Part shown: positions 17,164 to 26,361 of the stretch, in pieces
Layout of the letters: each line of letters starts with the position of its first letter
Position numbering within the stretch: position 1 is the first letter of the stretch
From: Psychroflexus maritimus
Lineage (GTDB): Bacteria; Bacteroidota; Bacteroidia; Flavobacteriales; Flavobacteriaceae
Direction: 5' to 3'
DNA length: 64,000 nt
NCBI RefSeq assembly: GCF_011089875.1
Contig: NZ_JAANAS010000001.1
Span: 124,001 to 188,000 of the forward strand
Made by a program: the position numbers and the translations under genes
The notes under the pieces: generated by a model
Seen by the model: only the letters and a program-made list of their open reading frames with translations
Told to the model about the DNA's origin: nothing
The model's database searches: none

Positions 17164-18129
17164 ATGCAAATTTCGGTTGTTATTCCTTTATTTAATGAAG
17201 AAGAATCTATTCAAGAGTTAGTTGAATGGATTTTGAAGGTAATGACTGAACATCAATTTTCATTTGAAATTATTTTTATCAACGACGGAAGTAAAGATGA
17301 ATCTGAAGGAATTTTAAATCAGCTTACGCAAAAATTTGAATTTGTTCACGCTATTCATTTCCTTAAAAACTACGGTAAATCACAAGCTTTAAATGCTGGT
17401 TTTAAAGTAGCCGCTGGCGAAGTTGTAATTACTATGGATGCCGACTTACAGGATAATCCAGATGAAATTCCTGAGTTGTATCAAATGATTATTGAAGAAA
17501 AATTTGATTTAGTTTCTGGATGGAAAAAAGTTAGACACGATGCTGTACTGACTAAAAATATACCTTCTAAGCTTTTTAATAAAGTAGCCAGTTGGACTTC
17601 TGGAATTAAGTTACACGATTTTAATTGTGGGCTTAAAGCCTATAAAAAAGAAGTAATTAAATGCATTGATGTAAAAGGCGAAATGCACAGATACATCCCT
17701 ATTCTAGCAAAAAATGAAGGTTTTGAAAACATTGGAGAAAAGGTAGTAAAACACCAAGCCCGTAAGTATGGAAGCACAAAATTTGGGCCTGAGCGTTTTG
17801 TTCATGGATTTCTAGATTTAATCAGCGTTTGGTTTTTTACCAAATTTGGAAAAAGACCTATGCATTTTTTTGGAGCACTAGGAGGCTTAATGTTTCTCAT
17901 TGGTTTTTTTGCATCAGCATGGATTGGTATTTCCAAAATTTATAAACTTTGGAATGGCTTACCAGCGATTTTAGTGACCAACAATCCATGGTTTTATATC
18001 GCATTAACCGCAATGCTTATTGGCATACTTTTGTTTATAGCGGGGTTTTTAGGCGAATTAATTTTGAAAATTGACCACCAAAGTCAACGCTATCAAATTA
18101 AATCGAGTACAAAAAAAATTGAAAATTAA
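17164..18129 (+). CDS. Family 2 glycosyltransferase, polyprenyl-phosphate type, with two C-terminal helices
   Basis: 321 residues. A GT-A domain (1-225) opens with ISVVIPLFNEEESI and carries FINDGSKDES and the metal-binding MDADLQDNPDEIPEL. It continues with HDFNCGLKAYKKEV, typical of DPM1/GtrB/ArnC-like enzymes. Two helices follow at about 233-255 and 275-300 (FIALTAMLIGILLFIAGFLG in part). The enzyme should move a sugar from a nucleotide donor to undecaprenyl phosphate at the inner membrane, for use in surface glycan synthesis. Donor sugar cannot be told. It is tightly linked with the DUF4199 gene before it and the phosphosugar mutase after it (six-base gap), which may supply a sugar-1-phosphate. 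Confidence 0.88.
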   Translation: MQISVVIPLFNEEESIQELVEWILKVMTEHQFSFEIIFINDGSKDESEGILNQLTQKFEFVHAIHFLKNYGKSQALNAGFKVAAGEVVITMDADLQDNPDEIPELYQMIIEEKFDLVSGWKKVRHDAVLTKNIPSKLFNKVASWTSGIKLHDFNCGLKAYKKEVIKCIDVKGEMHRYIPILAKNEGFENIGEKVVKHQARKYGSTKFGPERFVHGFLDLISVWFFTKFGKRPMHFFGALGGLMFLIGFFASAWIGISKIYKLWNGLPAILVTNNPWFYIALTAMLIGILLFIAGFLGELILKIDHQSQRYQIKSSTKKIEN

Positions 18130-18135
18130 TACATT

Positions 18136-19857
18136 ATGGAAGATATTTTAAAAAAAGCTCAATATTGGATGAGTAGTTTTTTTGATAATGAAACTAAAAA
18201 CAAAGTTCAACTGCTAATCGATCAAAATAAAAAAGAATTAGAAGAGAGCTTTTATCAAAATCTTTCTTTTGGTACGGGAGGAATGCGCGGTGTGATGGGC
18301 GTTGGAACCAACCGAATAAACAAATATACCTTAGGTAAAAACAGCCAAGGAATTTCAAATTACATTCATAAAACTTTGCCCAACCAAGCACATTCTGTAG
18401 CTATAGCTTATGATTGTAGAACCAACAGCAATACCCTTGCTCGTGTTGTAGCTAATGTATTTGCCGCCAATCAAATTAAAGTCTATTTATTTCCAGAATT
18501 ACGTCCTACTCCCCTACTTTCTTACAGCGTAAGAGCCTTAAATTGTACCTGTGGAATTGTGCTTACGGCTAGTCATAATCCTCCTGAATACAATGGGTAT
18601 AAAGTGTATTGGAAAGATGGTGGTCAACTGGTACCTCCACAAGATGAGGAAATAATTCAAGAGATTGAAAACTTAAATTACGAAGAAATTAAGCTTGTTG
18701 GAAATGAAGAGTTAATTGAACTCCTTGATAAAAAAATTGATCAAAAGTATTTTGAAGAAGTAGTTAAAATAGGAACCTTTGATGCCACTCCAGAAGCTAG
18801 AAAAAACCTCAACATCTGCTTTACTTCCTTACACGGCACTGCAATTAAAACGGTTCCTCCTATTTTAGAAAAGGCGGGGTTTAGTCAAGTGCATATTGTG
18901 GATGAACAAGCTACGCCAGATGGACAATTCCCTACGGTAAAATCGCCTAATCCAGAAGAACCTGAAGCTCTTGAAATAGCTATCAAATTAGCTGAAGAAA
19001 AAAACAGCGACTTGGTAATTGGCACCGATCCAGATGGCGACCGATTAGGAATTGCTGTGAGGGATTTAGAGGGGAATATTCAATTATTAAATGGCAATCA
19101 AACCATGGTTTTAATGACTTGGTTTTTACTGGAAAAATGGAAAAAAGCAGGAAAGCTTTCAGGGAAAGAATTTGTTGCTTCTACCATTGTTTCTACACCT
19201 CTAATGAAGGTACTAACTGAAGATTACGGGGTTACTTATAAAGAAGCTTTAACCGGTTTTAAATGGATTGCAAAACTAATTAAAGACCATCCCGAATTAA
19301 CTTATATTGGCGGTGGTGAAGAGAGTTTTGGCTACATGGTTTCTGATGTAGTTAGAGATAAAGATGCTAATTCGGCTATTTTGCTAACCTGTGAAATGGC
19401 CGCTGAATTAAAGGCTGAAGGAAAAACACTTTACCAAAAATTAATTGAGATTTACCAGACGTACGGCTTTTATCAGGAACACTTAGTTTCCTTAGTAAAG
19501 AAAGGTTTAGCTGGCGCTGAAGAAATCAAACAAAAAATGATTGATTTAAGAAAGCAGCCTTTAAGCGAAATTAACGGCGAAAAAGTAGTATTGATAGAAG
19601 ATTATAGCACTTCTGAAGCTAAAGACTTACAAAATAACGAAACTAAATCCATTGCTATTCCTAAGTCAAATGTGTTGATTTACTATACAGAAAATGGAAC
19701 AAAGGTAGCCGCAAGACCAAGTGGCACCGAACCTAAAATAAAATTCTATATAAGTGTAAATGAAGCCTTTTCTAAAGTAGAAGATTTTGGTCAAAAACAA
19801 GAAAAAGCTTTAGAGAAAATCAATGCGATTTTAAAAGAGTTTGGAGTAGAGAAGTAA
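18136..19857 (+). CDS. Phosphosugar mutase (phosphoglucomutase/phosphomannomutase, PgcA-like)
   Basis: 573 residues with all four alpha-D-phosphohexomutase blocks. The active serine lies in LTASHNPPEYNGYKVYW (about 140-155). The metal loop is GTDPDGDRLGIAV, the sugar-binding loop is GGGEESFGY, and the phosphate loop is ARPSGTEPKIKFY near the C-terminus. Early GTGGMRGVMG is also characteristic. Length fits the long PgcA-type bacterial phosphoglucomutases. It interconverts hexose 6- and 1-phosphates in the cytoplasm, providing precursors for nucleotide sugars. It is the last gene of the three-gene rightward unit. Confidence 0.92.
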   Translation: MEDILKKAQYWMSSFFDNETKNKVQLLIDQNKKELEESFYQNLSFGTGGMRGVMGVGTNRINKYTLGKNSQGISNYIHKTLPNQAHSVAIAYDCRTNSNTLARVVANVFAANQIKVYLFPELRPTPLLSYSVRALNCTCGIVLTASHNPPEYNGYKVYWKDGGQLVPPQDEEIIQEIENLNYEEIKLVGNEELIELLDKKIDQKYFEEVVKIGTFDATPEARKNLNICFTSLHGTAIKTVPPILEKAGFSQVHIVDEQATPDGQFPTVKSPNPEEPEALEIAIKLAEEKNSDLVIGTDPDGDRLGIAVRDLEGNIQLLNGNQTMVLMTWFLLEKWKKAGKLSGKEFVASTIVSTPLMKVLTEDYGVTYKEALTGFKWIAKLIKDHPELTYIGGGEESFGYMVSDVVRDKDANSAILLTCEMAAELKAEGKTLYQKLIEIYQTYGFYQEHLVSLVKKGLAGAEEIKQKMIDLRKQPLSEINGEKVVLIEDYSTSEAKDLQNNETKSIAIPKSNVLIYYTENGTKVAARPSGTEPKIKFYISVNEAFSKVEDFGQKQEKALEKINAILKEFGVEK

Positions 19858-19887
19858 ACTGAGTTATTTTACTATATCAATAAATAG

Positions 19888-19905
19888 CCAACTTAAAAAA
19901 GTTGG
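19888..19905 (+). terminator. Possible terminator after the phosphosugar mutase
   Basis: A CCAACTT / AAGTTGG stem with a four-base loop lies 30 bases after the stop, followed by a T-rich but interrupted stretch. It is a weak candidate between two convergent genes. Confidence 0.35.
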
Positions 19906-19909
19906 ATAT

Positions 19910-20518
19910 TTATTCTTCTATTTGTTCCAGTGGATTGGGTTTATCTAAATAAATTTCTGGTTCATTTCTTCCTTGTTTGGTAGGTACCCAGCCTAAGGTA
20001 AAGCTGAATAATCCTCCAAATCCTCCCTGAGTAGCAACCGCATCATAAAACCCAACACCTGCTTCAAGAGTAATATTTAGGCCTTTTGTGCTAGTTCGCT
20101 GAAACCCATAATAACCCCCATAAAACGCCAATGAAAACTTTTTATCACCCTTCAAGTTATGGGTAAGAAGCAAAGGCTCCCAAAAAAACGAAGACGCAGG
20201 ACCAAAGTAATTTGCTGAGTTACCGGTTACTTTTTTAAATGCATCAGTTCGTTCTTTGAAGTTATGGTAGTATCTAATTCTAGTATTAAAAGCTAGTCCA
20301 AACATACTTCCCTGTTCAAGTACACCAAGTGTAGGAGAAAAGCCTGTTGAAATACTTAGGTTTCTAAGTAATCCTAATTCGTAATTAAATCCTGTTCCTA
20401 TGGTAAATTGATGACGTTCAAGATTAACAATCCCACCTATTCCTTCAGATTTTTGCGCTTGAAGTGAAAGCGTAAAGCATAAAAGCAAAATACCAAGTCT
20501 AATCTGTATTGATTTCAT
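19910..20518 (-). CDS. Secreted protein of unknown function, probable small outer-membrane barrel
   Basis: 202 residues with a signal peptide (IRLGILLLCFTLSLQAQ, cleavage near 21). The mature part is glycine- and aromatic-rich with alternating strands (FTIGTGFNYELGLLRNLS, FSLAFYGGYYGFQ, LTLEAGVGFYD-like blocks). It reads as an eight-strand-size beta-barrel. A charged Pro/Glu tail closes it. I do not recognise a named family. It lies downstream of the sigma-factor operon on the same strand, 50 bases after it, and may belong to it. Confidence 0.65.
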   Translation of the reverse strand: MKSIQIRLGILLLCFTLSLQAQKSEGIGGIVNLERHQFTIGTGFNYELGLLRNLSISTGFSPTLGVLEQGSMFGLAFNTRIRYYHNFKERTDAFKKVTGNSANYFGPASSFFWEPLLLTHNLKGDKKFSLAFYGGYYGFQRTSTKGLNITLEAGVGFYDAVATQGGFGGLFSFTLGWVPTKQGRNEPEIYLDKPNPLEQIEE

Positions 20519-20568
20519 TGAAAAAGTATATAAAGTTAAATTTATTTCAACCTTTTTAATCCTTATAA

Positions 20569-20994
20569 TTAGTCTTCTTTTTTACTTCGGTATTGTTTTA
20601 GTAGCTTCTTGTTGAAATTATACTCAGCTTTTTTCAATTTCATTATTTTTTTTGCAGAGATAACACCTTTGAGCTCTTCTATAAAATCTAATCGGTAGAT
20701 GAGACGCTCATCATGATAATTGGTATAATCTTCTAAGAGTTGAATAGATTCTTCATCTGTGAGTTCATCAATTCGGTTAAGTCTGTTTTTTATACTTTTC
20801 CAAATTCCATCTTTAAGCGAATTATACTTTTGCGTATTTCGATTGTAAACCGGCCAAAACCGTTCGGCTTCAGTACTACTCAAGTTTAGTTCAGAGGTAA
20901 AATAAGAGACCTTTAACGCATAAATTTGCTCATCGTCTTGGGCAAAAAAAGAGCTTGTAAAAAATAATCCAATAAGTAATAATAGATTTTTCAT
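20569..20994 (-). CDS. Periplasmic helical protein of the Spy/CpxP kind in an ECF sigma operon
   Basis: 141 residues with a signal peptide (LLLIGLFFTSSFFAQ). The rest is helical and charged, with ELNLSSTEAERFWPVYN at about 34-50. Such LNLT/S...E..FWPVYN segments are seen in periplasmic sensor-like proteins encoded after Bacteroidota sigma/anti-sigma pairs. The long basic C-terminal helix (KKIMKLKKAEYNFNKKLLKQY in pieces) resembles Spy/CpxP. It may detect envelope stress or damp the response; that is inference from context. It starts one base after the anti-sigma stop. Confidence 0.7.
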   Translation of the reverse strand: MKNLLLLIGLFFTSSFFAQDDEQIYALKVSYFTSELNLSSTEAERFWPVYNRNTQKYNSLKDGIWKSIKNRLNRIDELTDEESIQLLEDYTNYHDERLIYRLDFIEELKGVISAKKIMKLKKAEYNFNKKLLKQYRSKKED

Positions 20995-20995
20995 T

Positions 20996-21526
20996 TTATT
21001 TGTTTAAAAAATCAGCATCGTATAAATCTTCTTCAAAATAATTTAATATTTTTTGTTGGTCAACTTCCATCAAATCATGTTCAGCAATATCATTAATTTG
21101 AAATTCGTTGTAAAGATCAAAAGACAAATCATCATAAGGTAAGATGTAATCTTCCACATAAAGATTAATTAACTGTTGGTCTAAATTTTCAATGACTAGC
21201 GTATTAGATGCTTTTGGTTTCACTTTTTTGTTTAAACTAAAAAACCACAAACTTCCCAACACTACCAAAACTGCGGCGGCGGTTTTCATCCAATAGCTTA
21301 AGCTAACTACTTTTGACTGAGAAGCCTTTTCAAATTTTGTTTCTTCAGCAATTTTTGTCTTTATGCGAGGTGTTAAATGGTCAAAATAAGCTTCAGGAAC
21401 TTTAAATCCAGGTATTACTTCATCAGTCCTTTCATCCTTCATTTTTACTTTCAATTTTTGATTAAAATTTTGAAAATAATGAGGAGGTGTTTTAAACCCT
21501 GATTCTATTTCATTTTTATTTTTCAT
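20996..21526 (-). CDS. Probable anti-sigma factor, single-pass membrane protein
   Basis: 176 residues with one membrane helix at about 82-100 (MKTAAAVLVVLGSLWFFSL). The cytoplasmic N-terminus has two repeats of an amphipathic motif (FKTPPHYFQNF and FKVPEAYFDHL), seen in Bacteroidota anti-sigma proteins. The outer part is acidic. It lies 33 bases downstream of the ECF sigma gene and just before the periplasmic helical protein. The three form a sigma, anti-sigma and periplasmic-partner operon. It should hold the sigma factor at the membrane until an envelope signal arrives. Confidence 0.75.
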   Translation of the reverse strand: MKNKNEIESGFKTPPHYFQNFNQKLKVKMKDERTDEVIPGFKVPEAYFDHLTPRIKTKIAEETKFEKASQSKVVSLSYWMKTAAAVLVVLGSLWFFSLNKKVKPKASNTLVIENLDQQLINLYVEDYILPYDDLSFDLYNEFQINDIAEHDLMEVDQQKILNYFEEDLYDADFLNK

Positions 21527-21559
21527 GCTAATTATTAGACGAATATATAGACAAAAAGT

Positions 21560-22099
21560 TTAAACTGATTTTAAAAATTCTTCTATTTTTTTAGTTGCAT
21601 GGTGGTAGCTTGCTTTTAGAGCTCCAACACTCGTATCCAATATTTCTGACATTTCTTTGTATTTTAAATCTTGAAAATATTTCATATTAAAAACTTGTTG
21701 TTGTTTTTGAGGAAGTTGTGCAATAGCTTTTTGTAATTTCAATTGAATTTCACTTCCTTCAAAATACACATCACTTTTTAAGTCATTAATCATTTTAGTA
21801 TGTAATTCCTCATCAGAAATTTGAAGTCGCTTAGCTCGTTTATTTAAAAAGGTGATGCTTTCATTGGTTGCAATTCTATACATCCAAGAGTAAAGTTTAG
21901 AATTCCCTTTAAATTTATCAATATTCTTATAAATTTTAATGAACACATTTTGAAGCACATCATCGGTATCTTCGTGAGATTTAAGCATAGTTCTAATATG
22001 CCAATACAAACGCTCTTTATATTGGTTAAGCAGTTCTTCAAAGGCTTCATTTTTAAAGGCTTTGTCTTTTAACTTCTCAACTAATTCACGTTCTTCCAA
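21560..22099 (-). CDS. ECF-family RNA polymerase sigma factor
   Basis: 179 residues with sigma region 2 (DTDDVLQNVFIKIYKNIDKF, about 45-64, and YSWMYRIATNESITFL). Region 4 follows (LPQKQQQVFNMKYFQDLKYKEMSEI in pieces, about 130-155, then GALKASYHHATKKIEEFL). No region 1 or 3 is present, as in ECF sigma factors. It directs RNA polymerase to a stress regulon; the targets cannot be named. The operon with the anti-sigma gene suggests regulation by release from the membrane anchor and probably autoregulation. Confidence 0.9.
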   Translation of the reverse strand: MEERELVEKLKDKAFKNEAFEELLNQYKERLYWHIRTMLKSHEDTDDVLQNVFIKIYKNIDKFKGNSKLYSWMYRIATNESITFLNKRAKRLQISDEELHTKMINDLKSDVYFEGSEIQLKLQKAIAQLPQKQQQVFNMKYFQDLKYKEMSEILDTSVGALKASYHHATKKIEEFLKSV

Positions 22100-22168
22100 T
22101 GGAAAATAATTTGGGTGCTAATGTAAATGATAAATTGGCAAGTTGTTTCTATTTATGATAGTCTTTAA

Positions 22169-23989
22169 TTATTCAAAAGACTGCATTTCTACCAGTTTTC
22201 TATAGGTTCCATTTTTCAGCATTAACTCGTCATGCGTTCCTTTTTCTACCATTTCGCCTTGATGCATTACAACAATCTGATCTGCTGACTGAATGGTTGA
22301 AAGTCGGTGCGCAATAACTACCGAAGTTCTATTTTTCATCATATTTTCAAGTGCTTTTTGCACTAATTTTTCACTTTCTGTATCCAAGGCTGAAGTAGCT
22401 TCATCCAAAATCATAATAGGTGGATTTTTAAGTACGGCTCTGGCAATCGAAATTCGTTGCTTTTGGCCACCGCTTAATTTTCCGCCGCTATCGCCAATAT
22501 TGGTATCAATTCCTTTGGGTAAACTCATTACAAATTCATAAGCGTTTGCAATTTTTAAAGCTTCTAAAAGTTCTTCTTCAGAAGCGTCTTGTTTGCCTAT
22601 AAGTAAATTTTCTCTAATGGTGTCATTAAATAAAATAGAATCTTGAGTAACTAAGCCCATTAATTGCCGTAAAGAGGCTTGGCTGATTTTTTTAATATTT
22701 TGACCATCAATTTTAATTTCACCTTTTTGAATATCATAAAAACGAGTAAGTAGGTTAGCTATGGTTGATTTTCCACTACCGGATTGACCAACTAAAGCTA
22801 GAGTTTTTCCTTTTTCTACCTGGAGGCTAAAATTCTTCAACACCCACTCTTCCTCATAAGCGAAACTGATATTATCAACTTCGATACGGGCATCAAACAA
22901 AGTTTTATTTATAGCATCAGGAGCGTCTTCAATTTCATTTTCAGTTTCTAAAATTTGAAGGATTCTATCGGCAGCTGCATTTCCTTTCTTCACGCTATAT
23001 GAAGCTTTAGAAATAGCTTTTGCTGGCGTCAATATCTGATAAGAAAGACTCATGTAAACAATAAAAAGTGCGGCATCTAGACTTTTTTCATCCAAAACCA
23101 TTTGTCCTCCATACCAAAGTAAAATAGCAATTACTCCTATTCCTAAAAACTCTGAAGTTGGAGAGGCCAAGTTTTGCCTATTTAAAAGCTTATTTGAGAA
23201 ATTATAATATTGTTTAGTTGAAGCTTGAAATCGTTCATTAAACTTTCTTTCAGCATTAAAGCCTTTAATTATTTTCAATCCACCTAAGGTTTCTTCTAAA
23301 ATTGACAAAAAAAGTCCTTGTTCTTCTTGAACCCGATCTGACTTTTTCTTTAAAGATTTTCCTATCCTGGTTATAATAAAACCAGAAATTGGAATAAAAA
23401 TAAAAACAAAAAGAGTAAGTTTCAAGCTAATTGCAAGCATACCGATTATGGTGAATATAATGGTTAATGGTTCACGAACAATCAATTCTAAAATAGATAG
23501 AAATGAATGCTGAACTTCCAAAACATCACTAGTAATACGAGCAATAGTATCACCTTTTCGCTTTTCTGAATAATGTGAAAGGGGTAATTCAATGGTTTTT
23601 TTATACATTGCATCTCTAATATCTTTTAACACTCCATTTCTTAGGAAGGTAATAAAAAACATGGCTAAATAGTTAAAGAAATTTTTAAGTAAAAACATGC
23701 CAATGATTAAAACCACCATGTAAATTAAAACATCTGCTCCTTCTTCAGCCTTTTGCGTTATAAAAAAATTCAAATAATTTTCTGCATATTTAGTAGCTTC
23801 AGTCAATCCTTGCCAAACAGGTTTTTCATAAATTGGCTCATCATCACCAAATAAAACTTTTAACATAGGAAAAAGCGAAATCATAGCTAGAGTACTAAAC
23901 AAAGCATAAAAAATATTCGCAATAATGTTTAGAATAGCAAAAGTTTTATAAGGTTTCGCAAAGCGAAGAATTTTTCTGAAATACGTCAT
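22169..23989 (-). CDS. MsbA-like ABC exporter (fused membrane and ATPase domains)
   Basis: 606 residues. Six membrane helices occupy about 1-320, including LNIIANIFYALFSTLAMIS and LTLFVFIFIPISGFIITRIG. The ATPase domain follows with Walker A GQSGSGKST, signature LSGGQKQRISIARA, Walker B IMILDEATSALD and the switch histidine in VVIAHRLST. The domain order and length fit MsbA-type homodimeric lipid exporters; other homodimeric exporters look alike, so lipid A is a likely but unproven cargo. It is transcribed leftward and ends 69 bases before the ECF sigma gene start. Confidence 0.85.
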   Translation of the reverse strand: MTYFRKILRFAKPYKTFAILNIIANIFYALFSTLAMISLFPMLKVLFGDDEPIYEKPVWQGLTEATKYAENYLNFFITQKAEEGADVLIYMVVLIIGMFLLKNFFNYLAMFFITFLRNGVLKDIRDAMYKKTIELPLSHYSEKRKGDTIARITSDVLEVQHSFLSILELIVREPLTIIFTIIGMLAISLKLTLFVFIFIPISGFIITRIGKSLKKKSDRVQEEQGLFLSILEETLGGLKIIKGFNAERKFNERFQASTKQYYNFSNKLLNRQNLASPTSEFLGIGVIAILLWYGGQMVLDEKSLDAALFIVYMSLSYQILTPAKAISKASYSVKKGNAAADRILQILETENEIEDAPDAINKTLFDARIEVDNISFAYEEEWVLKNFSLQVEKGKTLALVGQSGSGKSTIANLLTRFYDIQKGEIKIDGQNIKKISQASLRQLMGLVTQDSILFNDTIRENLLIGKQDASEEELLEALKIANAYEFVMSLPKGIDTNIGDSGGKLSGGQKQRISIARAVLKNPPIMILDEATSALDTESEKLVQKALENMMKNRTSVVIAHRLSTIQSADQIVVMHQGEMVEKGTHDELMLKNGTYRKLVEMQSFE

Positions 23990-24154
23990 TAGGTCAAATT
24001 TAGCTCAGCTACAAATTCGTTAATAGTGAGCAAATTTAAACATTAAGTTACAGATGTCAATTAAAAATTCAATATAAGAGCTTACAAAAAGTAAAAAAAT
24101 TAATTATTCTAAAAAATCATGCTTGAATAGATAAATAATAGCGATTTTTACAAC

Positions 24155-24958
24155 GTGATAAGCTATCAAAAACATACGCATTCAAATTCTTCGACTTGGG
24201 TTACTTTTATTCATGGTGCCGGAGGAAGTTCTTCTATTTGGTTTAAGCAAATAAGAGATTTTAAAAAGAAATTTAATGTCTTGCTAATTGACTTAAGAGG
24301 GCACGGAAACTCTAAAAATCATTCTATTCAGTTTAAAGATAGCTTTAAAAACGACTACACTTTTGATTTTATTACAGAAGATATAATTGAAGTAATCGAT
24401 TTTGAGAAAATTGAAAAAAGTCATTTTATAGGTATTTCTCTGGGCACAATTTTAATTAGAAATATTGCCGAGAAGTATCCAGAGCGAGTAGAATCTATGA
24501 TAATGGGTGGTGCAATACTTAAAATGAATGTACGGTCTAGGTTTTTAATGCGAATGGGAAATATTTTTAAATCGGTAATTCCATATTTACTGCTTTATCG
24601 TTTTTTTGCTTTCATTATTATGCCGCGAAAAAATCATAAGCAATCAAGAAGTTTATTTGTAAGAGAAGCTAAAAAATTATACCAAAAGGAATTTATAAAA
24701 TGGTTCAAATTAACTTCAGAAATTAATCCTCTACTCAAGCTTTTTAGGCAAAAAGACATCAATATTCCTTCCTTATATATTATGGGAGAACAAGACCATC
24801 TGTTTTTGCCTAGTGTAAAGAAAATTGCAGAAAAGCATAAAAAAGCCCGACTTTATATTGTTGAAAAATGCGGGCATGTAGTTAATGTTGAATCGCCTAT
24901 TCTATTTAATCAAGAAAGTATCAAGTTTATACAATCACAACCTATAATCAGCACTTAA
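24155..24958 (+). CDS. Alpha/beta hydrolase
   Basis: 267 residues from a GTG start. It has the oxyanion segment FIHGAGGSSSIW (about 18-29) and LLIDLRGHGNS. The nucleophile elbow is GISLGT (Ser near 95). The acid is in GEQDHLFLP and the histidine in EKCGHVVNVE near the C-terminus, so the catalytic triad is complete. Substrate is unknown. The start is not certain because no ATG is available upstream; the GTG gives a normal fold length. Its end overlaps the convergent DUF4197 gene by four bases. Confidence 0.8.
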   Translation: MISYQKHTHSNSSTWVTFIHGAGGSSSIWFKQIRDFKKKFNVLLIDLRGHGNSKNHSIQFKDSFKNDYTFDFITEDIIEVIDFEKIEKSHFIGISLGTILIRNIAEKYPERVESMIMGGAILKMNVRSRFLMRMGNIFKSVIPYLLLYRFFAFIIMPRKNHKQSRSLFVREAKKLYQKEFIKWFKLTSEINPLLKLFRQKDINIPSLYIMGEQDHLFLPSVKKIAEKHKKARLYIVEKCGHVVNVESPILFNQESIKFIQSQPIIST

Positions 24959-25656
24959 TCTTGAAGACTAAATACTCTTCTCAATAAATCCGTTGTTCTA
25001 GCCTGAGCATTGTTTCTGATTTCTTTTTCTTCTTTAGCAATCATTATAAAAACCCCTTGCATAGCTTGTTGAGTGATATAATCAGACAAATCGGTGGTTA
25101 CATTAGAGGTCAACGGAAGGTTATTGTATTTAGAAATCAAATTAGACCAAATCTCATCAGCACCTACTTTTTGAAAAGAATCTTCAACAACAGGATAAAA
25201 GCTTGCATATAGTTCTTCAGAAGTTTGTCTTTCAAGAAACTGGGTTGCAGCATTTTCATTACCCATTAAAACTTTTTGTGCATCTTGAATTGACATATTT
25301 TTTATAGCATTAACAAAAATAGGAGTAGCTTCTTTTACGGCATCTTCAGCAGTCGCATTTAAAGCTATTAATCCTTCATCTGCAAGGTTATTTAAACCTA
25401 CCCTTCTTAGCGCGGTTTCAACTTTTCTCAATTCTTCTGGTAATAAAATTCTAACCTCCTCATTTTGAAAAAACCCACCAGGTGCTGTGAGTTCTTTAAC
25501 TTGACGCTCTACACCTAACTCTAAAGCTTGTTTAAGGCCGCTACTTATTTGTGAATCAGATTGATTGGTTAAAACTGCTTCATTAGCAATTTGTTGAAGT
25601 TCGTCACATGAAGATAATGTAAAAGCTAAACAGAGTAAAAAAAATGTTTTCTTCAT
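24955..25656 (-). CDS. DUF4197 lipoprotein
   Basis: 233 residues with a lipoprotein signal (LCLAFTLSSC, Cys near 17). The body is mostly helical with the family's blocks ISSGLKQALELGVERQV, LLPEELRKVETALR and MSIQDAQKVLMG. It ends with YITQQAMQGVFIMIAKEE. The family is widespread in Gram-negative bacteria and has no known function. The gene begins five bases after the shikimate kinase stop, so the two are probably co-transcribed. Confidence 0.85.
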   Translation of the reverse strand: MKKTFFLLCLAFTLSSCDELQQIANEAVLTNQSDSQISSGLKQALELGVERQVKELTAPGGFFQNEEVRILLPEELRKVETALRRVGLNNLADEGLIALNATAEDAVKEATPIFVNAIKNMSIQDAQKVLMGNENAATQFLERQTSEELYASFYPVVEDSFQKVGADEIWSNLISKYNNLPLTSNVTTDLSDYITQQAMQGVFIMIAKEEKEIRNNAQARTTDLLRRVFSLQD

Positions 25657-25661
25657 TGGTT

Positions 25662-26180
25662 TTAATTTAATTGATTTAATATTTGAGTTATATTGTTTTC
25701 AATACTTTGAGTTTCTACGTTAATAGTAAAATTAGCCAAGAAATAATAATTTTGACGTTCAAAAAGGTGTTTTCTAATGAAATCTTCAAATTCATCTAAA
25801 TGCTTTAAATGCTGAAGCAAAGGTCTAACATTTTTTTCATTGTACAAGCGCTTGCTTAAAAATTGAAAACTAGCCTTCAGATAAAAAGTGTTTTTTGAAT
25901 ACTTATTGATTAACTCCATATTATTGGCATAACAAGGAGTTCCTCCTCCTAATGACAAAACAAATGACGACTCGTGATTTAAAATTTGTTTGAGGTAATT
26001 AGTTTCCTTTTTCCTGAAACTAATTTCAGCCTTGTTTACAAACAAATCACTTATCGATTTACCTTCCTTTTGCTCAATATAGGCATCTAAATCAATAAAA
26101 TTGATTTCTAACTCTTTGGCGAGTGCGTTTCCTAGCGTTGATTTACCAACCCCCATATAGCCTAATAATATTATTTTCAA
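25662..26180 (-). CDS. aroK: Shikimate kinase
   Basis: 172 residues. The P-loop is GYMGVGKSTLGNALA (about 7-21), the shikimate-binding FIDLDAYIEQ follows at 29-38, and the central LSLGGGTPCY matches the Bacteroidota form. A lid Arg lies in NVRPLLQHL. It phosphorylates shikimate with ATP in the path to chorismate, which also feeds PabB encoded at 39546. The start codon is TTG at 26180; it gives MKIILLGYMGVGKS, the expected N-terminus, and no ATG is present upstream. It diverges from the tRNA-Lys promoter. Confidence 0.92.
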   Translation of the reverse strand: MKIILLGYMGVGKSTLGNALAKELEINFIDLDAYIEQKEGKSISDLFVNKAEISFRKKETNYLKQILNHESSFVLSLGGGTPCYANNMELINKYSKNTFYLKASFQFLSKRLYNEKNVRPLLQHLKHLDEFEDFIRKHLFERQNYYFLANFTINVETQSIENNITQILNQLN

Positions 26181-26239
26181 TAGCTTATATTTTATAATGG
26201 ATAAACAATAAATAAAAGCACAAAAATACTTATTATTTT

Positions 26240-26270
26240 ATTGCATATTTAAAAATAGCTAGTATATTTG
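26240..26270 (+). promoter_or_regulatory. Promoter of tRNA-Lys
   Basis: ATTG at 26240-26243, a spacer of 19 bases and TATATTTG at 26263-26270 match the Bacteroidota consensus TTTG-N19-TAnnTTTG nearly perfectly. The tRNA begins 18 bases further on. Confidence 0.8.
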
Positions 26271-26288
26271 CACCCGCATTGAAAAAAT

Positions 26289-26361
26289 GATCTGGTAGCT
26301 CAGTTGGTAGAGCATCTCCCTTTTAAGGAGAGGGTCCTGGGTTCGAGCCCCAGCCAGATCA
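26289..26361 (+). tRNA. tRNA-Lys (anticodon TTT)
   Basis: A 73-base cloverleaf: acceptor GATCTGG pairs with CCAGATC, the D arm is GCTC/GAGC, and the anticodon arm TCTCC-CTTTTAA-GGAGA carries TTT. The T arm is CTGGG-TTCGAGC-CCCAG and the discriminator is A. The CCA end is not encoded. The last 16 bases and the following 14 bases recur at 26452-26481. Confidence 0.95.
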